A stretch of 64,000 nt of DNA from an uncultured Paracoccaceae bacterium (GCA_945952025.1 CAMFGW010000004.1:1-64000), one strand, 5' to 3'. Shown: positions 34,057 to 45,059, counted from the first letter of the stretch. Translations and numbers: made by a program. The notes: generated by a model not told the origin, from the sequence alone.

Positions 34057-34848
34057 CTATTTCAGAACCGATGCGACGATCCGGGCCATCATCCGGCGCG
34101 GTATGAAACGGGGACCGATGGTGTTGAGCCGGTTCCGGAACCCCGGCACATAAAGGACGCGCCCCGCCTTCATCGCCGCCCAGCCGGCCTTCGCGACGCT
34201 TTCCGCGCTCGGGATGCCGCTCTTGGCGAAAGGCCCCTTTTTCTCCATTCCGGCGCCGGCGGCAAAGTGCGTTGCCGCCGCGCCTGGGCACAGCGTCGTC
34301 ACCGACACGCTCGTCCCGCGCAATTCCTCGGCCACTGCCTCGCCCAGCGACAGGACATAGGCCTTGGTCGCGTGATAGACCGCCATGCCGGGACCGGGAA
34401 CGAAGCCCGCGATCGAACCCAGGTTGAGGATGCGCCCGCCACCCGCCGCCTGCATATGCGGGACGGCGCGCTTCATCAGGATGGTCAGCGCCAGCACATT
34501 GACCCGGATCGAGGCATCTTCGCGCGCGAAATCGGGGCTCGCAAAGGCCTGATGCGCGCCCAGTCCCGCGTTGTTCACCAAGATGTCGATCCGCCGCCGG
34601 GTCGAGGCGCGGCGCCACAGAAGCTCGACCTGCTCGCTGTCGGCAAGGTCGGTCGCGATCACTTCGACCGCGATCTTGTGGCGGGCGCGCAATTCGTCGG
34701 CCAGCCGCTCCATCTTCTGCGCCTGCCGCGCTGCAAGGATCAGGTCGCGCCCCTCGGCCGCGGCAATCCGCGCGAAGGCCAGCCCCAGCCCCTCCGAGGC
34801 TCCGGCAATAAGGGTCCAGCCCTTCAGGCCGCTCTCTGCGCGCGCCAT
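34057..34848 (-). CDS. SDR-family oxidoreductase (DltE/YqjQ-like)
   Basis: 263 residues from the ATG at 34848 (MARAESGLKGWTLIAGASEGLG), after GGAGAGACCAT-type purines; the 47 extra residues in the track ORF are non-coding. SDR marks: GASEGLG nucleotide loop, NNAG in ILVNNAGLG, catalytic Ser in NLGSIAGF and Tyr/Lys in YHATKAY. The C-terminal RFIPRRMMARIVASVLK places it in the COG0300 group of short-chain reductases often linked to lipid or sterol-like substrates. Substrate unknown. Confidence 0.85.
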   Translation of the reverse strand: MARAESGLKGWTLIAGASEGLGLAFARIAAAEGRDLILAARQAQKMERLADELRARHKIAVEVIATDLADSEQVELLWRRASTRRRIDILVNNAGLGAHQAFASPDFAREDASIRVNVLALTILMKRAVPHMQAAGGGRILNLGSIAGFVPGPGMAVYHATKAYVLSLGEAVAEELRGTSVSVTTLCPGAAATHFAAGAGMEKKGPFAKSGIPSAESVAKAGWAAMKAGRVLYVPGFRNRLNTIGPRFIPRRMMARIVASVLK

Positions 34849-34940
34849 ATGGTCTCTCCGTCTCAGGTGCCCCCACCCAATACGAGAACCTAGGCAATTT
34901 GAGGACCCGAGGAAAGCGCCACGAAGGCGCTCACCCGGCG

Positions 34941-36131
34941 TCAGTCCATAAGTGCAGCGACGCCCGGCAGTTCCTTGCCTTCCATCCACTCGAGGAAGGC
35001 GCCGCCGGCGGTCGAGATGAACGTGAAGTCGTCCGCGACACCGGCCTTGTTCAGCGCCGCGACCGTATCGCCGCCACCCGCGACCGACACGAGCCGACCC
35101 TCGCGCGTCAGCCGCGCGGCAGCGCGGGCCGCATCGGTCGTCGCCCGGTCGAAGGGGGCGATCTCGAAGGCGCCAAGGGGGCCGTTCCAGATCAGAGTGC
35201 GGCAGTCGGCAAAAAGCTCTTCGATCGCCGCGACCGTCACCGGCCCGGCATCAAGGATCATCGCATCGGCCGGGCAGCGGTCCACGGCCACGACCTCGTT
35301 CGGGGCGCCTGCCTCGAACTTCCAGGCGACGACCACGTCCTTCGGCAGGTGGATGCGGCAGCCCGTCTCCTTGGCTTTCGACAGGATGCTGCGGGCGGTG
35401 TCTGCCATGTCGCGCTCGGCAAGCGAGGTGCCGATCTCGCCCCCTTGGGCGACAAGGAAGGTATTGGCCATGCCGCCGCCGATCACCAGGTGGTTCACCT
35501 TGCTCACGAGGTTCGACAGAAGCTCGATCTTGGTCGACACTTTCGCGCCGCCGACCACCGCAACCAGCGGCCGTTCCGGCGCGCCAAGTGCCGCATCGAG
35601 CGCCTTCAGCTCGGCCTCCATCAACCGACCCGCCGCCGACGGCATCAGCCGGGCGATCCCCTCGGTCGATGCGTGGGCCCGGTGCGCGGCCGAAAAGGCG
35701 TCATTGACGTAGATCTGGCCAAGCGCGGCCATGCCGGCGGCAAGTGCGGGGTCGTTCTTTTCCTCGCCCTCGTTGAAGCGGGTGTTTTCCAGAAGGACCA
35801 CGTCACCCGGCTTCATCGCGGCCACGGCGCGCTTGGCGGTCGCACCCACCGTCTCGTCCGCGAAGCTCACCTTCTGGCCGAGCGCCTTTTCCAGCGCCGG
35901 CACGACGACGCGCAGGCTCATCTCCGGCACGGGCTTGCCCTTCGGCCGGCCGAAATGCGCCAGAAGGACGACCTTGCCGCCCTTGGCCTGAATGTCCTTG
36001 ACGGTCGGCACCATCTTTTCGATCCGCGTCGCGTCCGTGACCTGCCCGGCCTCGACCGGCACGTTCAGGTCCACGCGCACAAGGGCGACCTTGCCGGCGA
36101 AATCCATGTCGTCGATGGTCTTGAACGGCAT
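34941..36131 (-). CDS. pgk: Phosphoglycerate kinase
   Basis: 396 residues from the ATG at 36131 ([25 protein letters not shown]). RVDLNVP and [10 protein letters not shown] are the N-domain 3-phosphoglycerate site, [13 protein letters not shown] follows, KVSTKIELL is the hinge, and [13 protein letters not shown] closes the C-terminal nucleotide domain. It makes ATP from 1,3-bisphosphoglycerate. Divergent from the cyclophilin genes at 36284; single gene with its own promoter region in the 152-bp gap. Confidence 0.97.
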   Translation of the reverse strand: MPFKTIDDMDFAGKVALVRVDLNVPVEAGQVTDATRIEKMVPTVKDIQAKGGKVVLLAHFGRPKGKPVPEMSLRVVVPALEKALGQKVSFADETVGATAKRAVAAMKPGDVVLLENTRFNEGEEKNDPALAAGMAALGQIYVNDAFSAAHRAHASTEGIARLMPSAAGRLMEAELKALDAALGAPERPLVAVVGGAKVSTKIELLSNLVSKVNHLVIGGGMANTFLVAQGGEIGTSLAERDMADTARSILSKAKETGCRIHLPKDVVVAWKFEAGAPNEVVAVDRCPADAMILDAGPVTVAAIEELFADCRTLIWNGPLGAFEIAPFDRATTDAARAAARLTREGRLVSVAGGGDTVAALNKAGVADDFTFISTAGGAFLEWMEGKELPGVAALMD

Positions 36132-36283
36132 TTCTGGCTCCTTGGGTCCCTTCGCCTTCTGGCGCCCATTCACCCGATCGTGCGCAAAAGGTCAACGCCG
36201 CCCTGCCGCCGGCGGGGTCGCACGCCCTTTTCTTTGCCGTCCCGGACCCTTAAAGTCGCCGCGACATGGCAAAGGAGACCCCG

Positions 36284-36796
36284 ATGGCCGATATCCGCGA
36301 CCCCGAAAACACCATCATTGTCACGCTCAAGGACGGCCCCGTGGTCATCGAGCTTCTGCCCGACGTGGCCCCGAAACATTCCGAGCGCATGAAGGCTCTC
36401 GCGCGCGCCGGCAAGTATGATGGCGTCGCGTTCCACCGGGTGATCGACGGCTTCATGGCCCAGACCGGCGATGTCGAGCATGCCAACATGGACGCGCCGT
36501 CCTACAACCCGCGCCGCGCCGGGACGGGCGGGTCGGACCTGCCGGACCTGCCGGCCGAATTTTCCAAGCTGCCGCATGACCGGGGCACGCTCGGCGCCGC
36601 GCGTTCGTCGAACCCCAATTCGGCCAACTCGCAATTCTTCATAAATTTCAAGGACAACCACTTCCTGAACGGTCAGTATACCGTCTATGGCCGCGTGGTG
36701 TCGGGGATGGAGCATGTGGACAAGATCCTGCGCGGCGAGCCGCCGGCCACGCCCGACAAGATGATCTCGGTCAAGGTGGCGTCGGATGTTAAGTAA
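36284..36796 (+). CDS. Cytoplasmic peptidyl-prolyl cis-trans isomerase (cyclophilin)
   Basis: 170 residues from the ATG at 36284 (MADIRDPENT), preceded by AAAGGAGACC. Cyclophilin core: VVIELLPDVAPKHSERM, YDGVAFHRVIDGFMAQTGD with the catalytic Arg and Phe, RGTLGAARSSNPNSANSQFFI, and LNGQYTVYGRVVSGM. No signal peptide, so cytosolic. It is followed, with 11 nt of overlap, by a second cyclophilin that has a signal peptide; the two share most motifs and look like a tandem duplication for two compartments. Confidence 0.95.
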   Translation: MADIRDPENTIIVTLKDGPVVIELLPDVAPKHSERMKALARAGKYDGVAFHRVIDGFMAQTGDVEHANMDAPSYNPRRAGTGGSDLPDLPAEFSKLPHDRGTLGAARSSNPNSANSQFFINFKDNHFLNGQYTVYGRVVSGMEHVDKILRGEPPATPDKMISVKVASDVK

Positions 36797-37361
36797 GCGC
36801 GCGCTCTTCGCCGCCACCTTCGCCCTTTGCCTCTCGCCGCTTGCTGCCCTGTCGGCCAGCGCCGCGCCGAAACTGGTGATCGAGGTCGGCGGCCAGGCCA
36901 GCGGCACCATCGTCATCGACCTGATGCCCGAGGTGGCGCCCAAGCATGTGGCCCAGATCGTCGCCCTGGCGAAGTCCGGCGCCTATGACGGCGTCGTCTT
37001 TCACCGGGTGATCGACGGCTTCATGGCCCAGACCGGCGACGTGCAATATGGCAAGGCGGGGAGCGACCTGAGCCTTGCAGGCACCGGCAAGTCCGACATG
37101 CCGAACGTCCGGGCCGAGTTCTCGTCGAAGCCGTTCGAGCGGGGCACCGTCGGCATGGCACGGTCGAACGACCCTGACAGCGCCAACTCGCAGTTCTTCA
37201 TCATGTTCGCCCCGGCCGATCATCTGAACGGCCAGTACACGGTCGTCGGCCGGGTCGAGAAGGGCATGGAGGTTGTCGATGCGATCAAGAAGGGCGATGC
37301 CGCCGCCAATGGCGCGGTGACGGACCCCGACCGGATGGTCAAGGTGACGGTCGAGGAATAG
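36786..37361 (+). CDS. Periplasmic peptidyl-prolyl cis-trans isomerase (cyclophilin)
   Basis: 191 residues. The N terminus MLSKRALFAATFALCLSPLAALSASAAPK is a Sec signal peptide with likely cleavage after ASA. The mature part is a cyclophilin: TIVIDLMPEVAPKHVAQI, YDGVVFHRVIDGFMAQTGD (identical active-site block to the upstream paralogue), RGTVGMARSNDPDSANSQFFI and LNGQYTVVGRVEKGM. It should speed proline isomerisation of exported proteins. The ATG lies within the last codons of the upstream gene (11-nt overlap). Confidence 0.95.
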   Translation: MLSKRALFAATFALCLSPLAALSASAAPKLVIEVGGQASGTIVIDLMPEVAPKHVAQIVALAKSGAYDGVVFHRVIDGFMAQTGDVQYGKAGSDLSLAGTGKSDMPNVRAEFSSKPFERGTVGMARSNDPDSANSQFFIMFAPADHLNGQYTVVGRVEKGMEVVDAIKKGDAAANGAVTDPDRMVKVTVEE

Positions 37362-37384
37362 GCATTGCCGTCCTGACCGAATGA

Positions 37385-37412
37385 GAAAGGCCGGGGTCGC
37401 CCCCGGCCTTTT
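37385..37412. terminator. Bidirectional terminator between cyclophilin genes and tyrS
   Basis: AAAGGCCGGGGTCGCCCCCGGCCTTTTCC: stem GGCCGGGG/CCCCGGCC flanked by A's on the left and T's on the right, in the 72-bp gap between two convergent genes, so it works for both strands. Confidence 0.85.
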
Positions 37413-37433
37413 CCTTGTCGCTTTCCCTGTCGC

Positions 37434-38687
37434 TCAGCCCAGGACCACCAGCGCGTGGCGCTTGCGTCCGGCGGTCAGCTTCACCGGCTCGCCCAGGTCG
37501 GCGGCGGTCAGCCTCAGGCCCGCGTCCGACAGGGGCGCGTCGTTCATCCGCGCGCCGCCTTCGGCGATCAGGCGCTTGGCATCCTTGCCCGACGCTGCAA
37601 GCCCGGTCCGCACCAGCAGCTGCACGATCCCCACGCCTTCCGCCGCTTCGGCCGCCGCGATCTTCAGCGTCGGCAGGTCATCGCCCACGCCGCCCTTCTC
37701 GAAGACCTCGCGCGCCGTCGCCTCGGCCGCCTCGGCCGCCGCGCGGCCGTGGGCCAGTGACGTGACCTCGTTTGCAAGGATGATCTTCGCGCCGTTGATC
37801 TCGGCCCCGCCAAGGGCGCCCAGCCGCGCGCATTCCTCGACCGGCAGCTCGGTATAAAGCTTCAGGAACCGGCCCACGTCGGCATCGGTGACGTTGCGCC
37901 AATATTGCCAGAATTCGTAGGGCGACAGCCGGTCAGCGTTCAACCAGATCGCCGCCCCCGTCGCAGTCTTGCCCATCTTCTTGCCGTCCGAGGTGGTCAA
38001 GAGGTGCGTCGTCAGCCCGAAGACCTGCCGGCCCAGCACACGCTGGGTCAGGTCGATCCCGTTGACGATATTGCCCCACTGGTCGGACCCGCCCATCTGC
38101 AACAGGCAGCCGTAGCGGCGATTAAGCTCCATGAAATCATAGGCTTGCAGGATCATGTAGTTGAATTCCAGGAACGACAGGCTTTGTTCCCGGTCCAGCC
38201 GCGACTTCACGCTTTCGAAGGACAGCATGCGGTTGACGCTGAAATGGCGGCCGATGTCGCGCAGGAACGACAGGTAGTTCAGCCCGTCGAGCCAGTCGGC
38301 ATTGTTGACCATGGTCGCATCCGTCGGCCCGTCGCCAAAGGTGACATAGGGCGTGAAGGCGCGCTTGATGCCGGCGATGTTGTCGGCAATCTGGGCGTCG
38401 GTCAGCAGCGGGCGCTCGTCGGCGCGGAAGGAGGGGTCGCCCACCTTCGTCGTACCGCCGCCCATCAGGACGATCGGCTTGCCGCCGGTCTTCTGCAGCC
38501 AGCGCAGAAGCATGATCTGGATCAGGCTGCCGGCATGAAGGCTGGTCGCCGTCGCATCAAAGCCGATGTAGCCCGGCACGATCCCCTTGGCAGCCGCTTC
38601 GTCCAGGCCCTGATAATCCGTGCAATCGGCCAGATAGCCGCGCTCCATCATCACGTTCAGGAAGTCGGATTTTGGATGATAGGTCAT
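37434..38687 (-). CDS. tyrS: Tyrosyl-tRNA synthetase
   Basis: 417 residues from the ATG at 38687 ([13 protein letters not shown]). Class I synthetase motifs: the HIGH-like box in [19 protein letters not shown], the tyrosine pocket in [27 protein letters not shown], and the KMSKS-like KKMGKT loop. The C-terminal S4-like RNA-binding domain includes [27 protein letters not shown]. It charges tRNA-Tyr. Divergent from anmK with 61 bp between the starts; this pairing is frequent in alphaproteobacteria. Confidence 0.96.
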   Translation of the reverse strand: MTYHPKSDFLNVMMERGYLADCTDYQGLDEAAAKGIVPGYIGFDATATSLHAGSLIQIMLLRWLQKTGGKPIVLMGGGTTKVGDPSFRADERPLLTDAQIADNIAGIKRAFTPYVTFGDGPTDATMVNNADWLDGLNYLSFLRDIGRHFSVNRMLSFESVKSRLDREQSLSFLEFNYMILQAYDFMELNRRYGCLLQMGGSDQWGNIVNGIDLTQRVLGRQVFGLTTHLLTTSDGKKMGKTATGAAIWLNADRLSPYEFWQYWRNVTDADVGRFLKLYTELPVEECARLGALGGAEINGAKIILANEVTSLAHGRAAAEAAEATAREVFEKGGVGDDLPTLKIAAAEAAEGVGIVQLLVRTGLAASGKDAKRLIAEGGARMNDAPLSDAGLRLTAADLGEPVKLTAGRKRHALVVLG

Positions 38688-38748
38688 TGCCGGGCCCTCA
38701 TTTCTGATGTTTCTGGCGTATAGCGGCGCCGGCGTGGGGAGGGAAGGC

Positions 38749-39879
38749 ATGTTGAAGGGGAGGGCCCTCTGGGCGCTCGGCACCATGTCCGGCACCTCGC
38801 TCGACGGGGTGGACGGGGCTATGGTCCTGACCGATGGCCGCACGATCGAGGCTTTCGGGCGCACCGCCTACCGCCCCTACAGCGAGCCCGAGCGCGAGGT
38901 GATCCGCGCCGCCCTTGGCCGCTGGCCGGACGAACCCGGCGTGGCCGAAGCGGCGGCGGTGGTCGAGGATGCGCACGCCGCCCTTCTGGCCGGGATGCTG
39001 GCTGCGGGTGGCCAGGATGATCCCCAGCCCGAACTGATCGGCTTTCATGGCCAGACGCTCGCCCACGACCCCGCCCATCGCCGCACTCACCAGACCGGCG
39101 ACGGCGGCCTTCTGGCCGAGGCGCTGGGCCTGCCGGTCGTCTGGGACTTCCGCTCGTCGGACGTGGCGCTCGGCGGGCAGGGGGCGCCGCTCGTGCCGTT
39201 CTTCCACCATGCGCTCGCCCGCTACATGGGCGCGGAAGGCCCCGTGGCCTTCCTCAACCTTGGCGGCGTCGGCAATCTGACCTGGGTTGATCCGCGCTTG
39301 GTCCAGCCCGAGGCGCCGGGCGCGGTCCTGGCCTTTGACACGGGGCCTGCCAATGCCCCACTGAACGACCTGATGCGCGCACGACTGGGGGCGGTTCAGG
39401 ACAAGGGCGGCGCGCTCGCGCGGTCGGGGCAGGTGGCGCCCCGCGTGCTGCGCGACTTCCTGGACGCGTCCTATTTCTACCGGATGCCGCCCAAGTCTCT
39501 GGACCGGAACGATTTTCACGGGCTTCTGGATGCGGTCGCGGACCTGTCGGACGCCGATGCCGCCGCGACCCTGACCGCCTGTGCGGCCGCCGCCGTCGCG
39601 CGGGGTGCCGACCATTTTCCCGCCCCACCCGCCCGCGTCTATGTCGCGGGCGGCGGCCGGCACAACCGCGCGCTCATGGCCGAACTCACCCGCCGCCTGC
39701 CGTTTCCGGTCGCGCCGATCGACGAGGCGGGGCTGGATGGCGACATGCTCGAGGCACAGGCCTTCGCCTACCTTGCGGTCCGGGTGCTGAACGGCCTGCC
39801 GACCTCGGCGCCTTCGACCACGGGCGTCGCGGCAGCGGTCGGCGGGGGCCGCTTCAGCCCCGCGCCCGCCGCGCCGTGA
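38749..39879 (+). CDS. anmK: Anhydro-N-acetylmuramic acid kinase
   Basis: 376 residues from the ATG at 38749 ([24 protein letters not shown]), after GGGAAGGC. ASKHA-type kinase: the N-terminal [12 protein letters not shown] phosphate loop, [26 protein letters not shown], and [16 protein letters not shown] adenosine site. It phosphorylates and opens 1,6-anhydroMurNAc from recycled cell wall to MurNAc-6-P. The 3' end overlaps the 3' end of rarD on the other strand by 26 bp. Confidence 0.95.
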   Translation: MLKGRALWALGTMSGTSLDGVDGAMVLTDGRTIEAFGRTAYRPYSEPEREVIRAALGRWPDEPGVAEAAAVVEDAHAALLAGMLAAGGQDDPQPELIGFHGQTLAHDPAHRRTHQTGDGGLLAEALGLPVVWDFRSSDVALGGQGAPLVPFFHHALARYMGAEGPVAFLNLGGVGNLTWVDPRLVQPEAPGAVLAFDTGPANAPLNDLMRARLGAVQDKGGALARSGQVAPRVLRDFLDASYFYRMPPKSLDRNDFHGLLDAVADLSDADAAATLTACAAAAVARGADHFPAPPARVYVAGGGRHNRALMAELTRRLPFPVAPIDEAGLDGDMLEAQAFAYLAVRVLNGLPTSAPSTTGVAAAVGGGRFSPAPAAP

Positions 39880-40837
39880 CGATCATCGAGCCGGTATAGA
39901 CGATGAGCGCCGTCCAGATGATCGGGAAGGCGATCATCTTGGCGCGGTCGATCGGCTCATCAAAGGCGATGATCGCGGTCAGGAAGATCATGGTCGGCGC
40001 GATATATTGCATGATGCCGATGGTCGAGAGCCGCAGCAGCTTCGCGCCGTTGGCGTAAAGCATCAGCGGAACGGCCGTCACCAGACCGCAGCCGACAAGC
40101 AAGAGGTCCGTCGTGACATCGCTGTTGAGGAACGACCCCTGGCCCGTCACCCCAAGCCAGATCGCATAGCCGAGCGCGAAGGGGAAAAGCAGCATCACCT
40201 CAAGCGTGAAGCCCTGGTTCGGGCCGATGGGCAGGGACTTCTTGAAATAGGCGTAAAGGCCCCAGGTCGCCGTCAGGCTGAGCGAGATCAGCGGGATGCG
40301 CCCCGATTCCCAGGCCAGGATCGCCACGGCTAGTGCTGCGAGCCCGATGGCGACCTTCTGCGCGCCCGTCAGCCGCTCGCCCAAGAGCAGCCAGCCCAGA
40401 AAGACGCTGAAAAGCGGGTTGATGTAGTAGCCGAGCGCCGCGTCGAGCGTGTAGCCGTTCTGGATGGCCCAGACGTAGATCCCCCAGTTCACCGTGATGA
40501 GCGTCGCGGTGACCGCGGCCATGCCGATCATGCGCGGGCTTTTCAGCGCCGCGCGCAGCGCATCGGTGCGCTTGAGGACGATCAGCACGGCCAGGGCGAC
40601 CGGCACCGACCAGATAACGCGGTGGGCCAGAACCTCGACCGTGCCCACATGGCTCAGCGTCTTGAGGTAGACCGGAAGGAAGCCCCAGAGGAAATAGGCC
40701 GACAGCGCATAGACGAAGCCGCGCGGGCTGTCCTGCATCTGGTTTGCGGCCGGTTCTGGGCTTGGGGACACAGGGCTTGGGGACACAGGGCTGGGGGACA
40801 CAGGGCTGGGGGACAGGTGGAGGCGCGGGCCGGACAT
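39854..40837 (-). CDS. rarD: RarD-type EamA-family transporter
   Basis: 327 residues as the longest frame; from the second Met (40738) it is 294 residues, the usual size of RarD. About ten membrane helices; family blocks include [44 protein letters not shown] and [19 protein letters not shown]. RarD proteins are drug/metabolite-type permeases (chloramphenicol-sensitivity name) of unknown physiological substrate. The extra N-terminal 33 residues are PSPVS repeats from a 15-bp tandem repeat; neither start has a good ribosome binding site. Converges on anmK with a 26-bp overlap. Confidence 0.88.
   Translation of the reverse strand: MSGPRLHLSPSPVSPSPVSPSPVSPSPEPAANQMQDSPRGFVYALSAYFLWGFLPVYLKTLSHVGTVEVLAHRVIWSVPVALAVLIVLKRTDALRAALKSPRMIGMAAVTATLITVNWGIYVWAIQNGYTLDAALGYYINPLFSVFLGWLLLGERLTGAQKVAIGLAALAVAILAWESGRIPLISLSLTATWGLYAYFKKSLPIGPNQGFTLEVMLLFPFALGYAIWLGVTGQGSFLNSDVTTDLLLVGCGLVTAVPLMLYANGAKLLRLSTIGIMQYIAPTMIFLTAIIAFDEPIDRAKMIAFPIIWTALIVYTGSMIVTARRARG
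40761..40820. repeat. 15-bp tandem repeat at the 5' end of rarD
   Basis: Four units: CTTGGGGACACAGGG twice, CTGGGGGACACAGGG once and a degraded CTGGGGGACAGGTGG. On the minus strand it encodes PSPVS repeats if rarD starts at 40837, otherwise it lies in its leader. Unit length is a multiple of three, so copy changes would keep frame. Confidence 0.9.
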
Positions 40838-40966
40838 GGTTCAACCAGGAACAGGGTGACCGCACGGCCCTAGCCGAGCGCCGCGCCAATCACCAACGGG
40901 AAATTGTGCCGGTGACAATCGGGGTGACAATCCCGGCATCAATCCGGCCTGCCGTCACAGCCACAT

Positions 40967-41851
40967 TCAGCGGCGGCGGGCCAGGTAGTCGCGGGTGAAA
41001 GAGGCATAGCCGTCCGCCGTCACCTTCAGCTCGTCGCGCATGATCTGGTGCAGGTCGGCCAGCCGGTGGAAGGGCGCCATCGGATAGACGTGATGCTCGA
41101 CATGATAGGGCATGTTCCAGGCCAGCGCGCGCACGATGCGGTTGGTGAAGGTGGTGCGGGTGTTTTCGAACATGTTGGCGACGAAGGGGCAATCGCCATG
41201 TTCGGCCAGAAGGTAGAGCCTGAGCGCCGGCATCCCGATCAGCGCGGGCGCCCACCAGACCCACCAGAGAAGGGGCGAGGCAAAAAGGCTCAGCGCGGCA
41301 GCCGCGTAGAGGGCCGCCATCACCCGCGCCTCGCGCGTCACGCGGGGCAGGGCGCCCTCTGGCAGGTAGTCCGCCCGTTCGCGGCCAAGGCAGAGCCGCA
41401 CCAGAAGCCGCGCGCCGGCCCACCAGTAGGGAAGGCCGCTCACATGCCAGACCCAGGTCGCGATGGTCGCGGGCTTTTCGGTCGCCAGTTCGGGATCGCG
41501 GCCGGGGATGTTGGTGTGGCGGTGGTGGGCCAGGTGGAAATAGCGGAACCACTCGAACGGCAGAAGGATCAACAGCCCCGCGAAGCGCCCGACCCAGTCG
41601 CTGAGCGCCGGGGTGCGGAAGGGGGTGCGGTGGGTGCATTCATGTTCCAGTGTGAACAGGAAGACGATCAGCACCCCCTGCACCGGCAATAGAAGCGGCC
41701 AGAAGGGAACGCGCAGGCCGATCAGCAGTCCCACCAGCAGGATCGCCCCCGCGTGGCCCGCCAGATGCCGAAGGCCGCGCGCGTCGCTCGTCGTCGTCAG
41801 GTCGGCCTTCACCTCGGCGGGCAGGCCCGACAGAAACGCTCGGTGATCCAT
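40967..41851 (-). CDS. Membrane fatty acid desaturase
   Basis: 294 residues with several hydrophobic helices and the three His boxes of the membrane di-iron desaturase/hydroxylase family: HECTH (70-74), HLAHHRH (106-112) and HVEHH near residue 255. These bind the two irons that activate O2. The substrate may be a phospholipid acyl chain or another lipid; sterol, carotenoid and alkane enzymes share the boxes, so this is not fixed. Lies downstream of the small membrane protein at 41867 (15 bp) and could be in one unit with it and eno. Confidence 0.88.
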   Translation of the reverse strand: MDHRAFLSGLPAEVKADLTTTSDARGLRHLAGHAGAILLVGLLIGLRVPFWPLLLPVQGVLIVFLFTLEHECTHRTPFRTPALSDWVGRFAGLLILLPFEWFRYFHLAHHRHTNIPGRDPELATEKPATIATWVWHVSGLPYWWAGARLLVRLCLGRERADYLPEGALPRVTREARVMAALYAAAALSLFASPLLWWVWWAPALIGMPALRLYLLAEHGDCPFVANMFENTRTTFTNRIVRALAWNMPYHVEHHVYPMAPFHRLADLHQIMRDELKVTADGYASFTRDYLARRR

Positions 41852-41866
41852 CGGTTGCCCTCCCGC

Positions 41867-42256
41867 CTAGTCCTCGCCGCCGGGCTGCCCCTCGAGCGTC
41901 TGAAGATGAAAGATCGCCAGCGCCCGGTGCAGGAACGGGTAGAGGATGATCGCGGCAAAGCCCGGATAGACGATGCCGCTGAAGATGGCATAGCAGCTTG
42001 CGAAGATCTTCGCCTCGTCGTCGGGCATCTGGTTCACCGGCCCCATGCCGGTCAGGATCATGCTGGCGTTGAGCAGGCTGTCGATCCAGTCGAGCCCCAC
42101 GAAATGGCGGTAGCCCAGAACGCCGATCCCCAGCGCCGTGAACAGAAAGCCGAAGGCGAAGACCGCAAAACGCAGGGCGATGCGGCTGAACTCGCGCAGC
42201 GGCATGGGGTCGGACTTGCGGCGCCGGTGGGGGCGGGGCTCGGCCGGGGTCGCCAT
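41867..42256 (-). CDS. Small membrane protein with two helices and a channel-pore-like segment
   Basis: 129 residues from the ATG at 42256 (MATPAEPRPHRRRKS); the track ORF adds 11 residues that overlap the eno end. A basic N terminus leads to a first helix (RFAVFAFGFLFTALGIGVLGY), then DWIDSLLNASMILTGMGPV, then a second helix (AKIFASCYAIFSGIVYPGFAAIILYP) and a short soluble tail. Helix - short pore-like helix with TGMGP - helix resembles two-helix potassium channels, though the TVGYG filter is absent. I do not recognise a named family; function unknown. It is 4 bp downstream of eno. Confidence 0.75.
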   Translation of the reverse strand: MATPAEPRPHRRRKSDPMPLREFSRIALRFAVFAFGFLFTALGIGVLGYRHFVGLDWIDSLLNASMILTGMGPVNQMPDDEAKIFASCYAIFSGIVYPGFAAIILYPFLHRALAIFHLQTLEGQPGGED

Positions 42257-42260
42257 GGGC

Positions 42261-43574
<1,314 letters not shown>

Positions 43575-44483
43575 TTAGCCTGACGCGGGGGTGAGGGGAA
43601 GGGCGCGGGCGCGCGTGCGCTCGCGGGCGAAGGAGTAAAGGCCCGAAAGGATGATGATCGCGGCGCCCAGAAGGCTCAGCGGGTTCGGCCATTCGTTGAA
43701 GGCAAGGACGCCGATGATGATCGCAAAGAGCAGCCGCGCGTAGCGGAAGGGGGCCACGACCGACACCTCGCCGGTCCGCGCTGCCGCCACCACCGCCGCG
43801 TAACCGGCGCTGCCGAAGACGATGGCCCCCAGAAGGGCGAACGTCTCGGGCCGGTCCGGGACGACCGGCAGGGCGCCGTCCACCAGCCAGGACCAGGCCA
43901 TCATCGTCAGCCCCAGCAGGACGATCGACATCATGCCCCAGGCGGCGACCAGCGTCGTCGAGAAGCTTTCGGGGACGCGGCGGGTTGCCAGGTCGCGCAG
44001 CGCCAGCATCGCGACTGTCGGCACGACGAGCAGAGAGGCGGGATTGAACCCCTCGGCCCCCGGCTGGATGACCAGCACCACGCCGATGAAGCCCGCGACG
44101 ATCGCCGTCCACCGCCGCCAGCCGACGGCCGCCCCCATGAAGAGCGCCGCCGCCATGGTCGCGACCAGGGGCATCGCCTGAAGGATAGCCGACACGGTCG
44201 CAAGCGGGGCCAGCGTCAGGGCGATGATATAGGTGATCGACCCCAGCATCTCGCCCAGGTTTCGCGCGATGACCGCCGGATGCCAGAGCCCGCGTCCGAA
44301 AAGGCTCTGCCCCTCGCGCAGCGCGAGCGTCGAAAAGATCAGGGTCGAGGCCAGGCCGGCGACGAACAGCACCTCGCCGGCGGGGATACGCATGGCGACC
44401 CATTTCAGGAACATGTCCTCGACCGCGAAGAGCGCCATCGAGATCAGCATCAGCACGATCCCGCGCAGGTTTTCGGCACCCAT
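43575..44483 (-). CDS. DMT-family (EamA) permease
   Basis: 302 residues with about ten transmembrane helices in two EamA halves: the first with LISMALFAVEDMFLKWVAM and AILQAMPLVATMAAALFMG, the second with MMAWSWLVDGALPVV and VAPFRYARLLFAIIIGVLAFNEWP. Substrates of this kind of permease range from amino acids to nucleotides and cannot be read from sequence. Start ATG at 44483, 3 bp after the Fur-family gene, so the two form an operon. Confidence 0.88.
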   Translation of the reverse strand: MGAENLRGIVLMLISMALFAVEDMFLKWVAMRIPAGEVLFVAGLASTLIFSTLALREGQSLFGRGLWHPAVIARNLGEMLGSITYIIALTLAPLATVSAILQAMPLVATMAAALFMGAAVGWRRWTAIVAGFIGVVLVIQPGAEGFNPASLLVVPTVAMLALRDLATRRVPESFSTTLVAAWGMMSIVLLGLTMMAWSWLVDGALPVVPDRPETFALLGAIVFGSAGYAAVVAAARTGEVSVVAPFRYARLLFAIIIGVLAFNEWPNPLSLLGAAIIILSGLYSFARERTRARALPLTPASG

Positions 44484-44486
44484 GGG

Positions 44487-44909
44487 TCAGTCCTTCCGTG
44501 GCGTCTTCAGCCGCCGGGCGAAGAGTTCGAGCCTGTGGCCGACCAGCCTGTAGCCCAGCCGCGCCGCGATCTTTTCCTGCAGCGCTTCGATTTCGGGGTC
44601 GACGAACTCGATCACGGTGCGCGTGTCGATGTCGATCAGATGGTCGTGGTGGGCGCGCTCTGCGTCCTCGTACCGCGTGCGGCCGTCGCCGAAGGCCACC
44701 TTTTCCAGGATCCCCTCGGCATCGAAGAGCTTCAGCGTCCGGTAGATCGTCGCGCGAGAGATCGTGGGGTCCACCGCCGCGACGCGCTGGTGCAGCAGGT
44801 CGGCATCTGGATGGTCGTCGGCGCCTTCCAGCACACGGGCGATGGTGCGGCGCTGGCCGGTCAGGCGCAGGCCGCGTGCCCGGCAGCGGTCTAGGATCGA
44901 CGGGGTCAT
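44487..44909 (-). CDS. Fur-family transcriptional regulator (Fur/Mur/Irr type)
   Basis: 140 residues from the ATG at 44909 (MTPSILDRCRARGLRLTGQRR); the long track ORF reads antisense through the tRNAs. Winged-helix DNA-binding domain (to about 80) with ISRATIYRTLKLF, then the metal-binding part with HHDHLIDIDTRTVIEFVDPEIE. The CxxC zinc pairs of classic Fur are absent. In Rhodobacterales a homologue of this type (Mur/Fur) controls manganese and iron uptake; which metal is used here cannot be told. Co-transcribed with the DMT permease downstream. Confidence 0.88.
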   Translation of the reverse strand: MTPSILDRCRARGLRLTGQRRTIARVLEGADDHPDADLLHQRVAAVDPTISRATIYRTLKLFDAEGILEKVAFGDGRTRYEDAERAHHDHLIDIDTRTVIEFVDPEIEALQEKIAARLGYRLVGHRLELFARRLKTPRKD

Positions 44910-45030
44910 GGCGGCCTCACTTGCCGTCCGGTTTAGTGCCTTTTGCCGGGGGCTGGAAGGCCGGATCGGCGTTCCTTCCGGGTCTGCCGGTGCCCTTGCG
45001 GCCCACCTGCAACTTTCGCCCCGCGCCCGC

Positions 45031-45059
45031 TTGACGCCGCCCGCCGGTCTGCCTATAGC
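45031..45059 (+). promoter_or_regulatory. Promoter of the tRNA-Asp pair
   Basis: TTGACG, 17 bp, TATAGC, ending 40 bp before the first tRNA. Near-consensus boxes at ideal spacing upstream of stable RNA genes make this a good prediction; it is divergent from the Fur-family gene. Confidence 0.6.

Noticed and set aside
40761-40820. CRISPR array or minisatellite of mobile origin
   Set aside because: Units are 15 bp, directly adjacent, without spacers; they are a simple tandem repeat in or before rarD.
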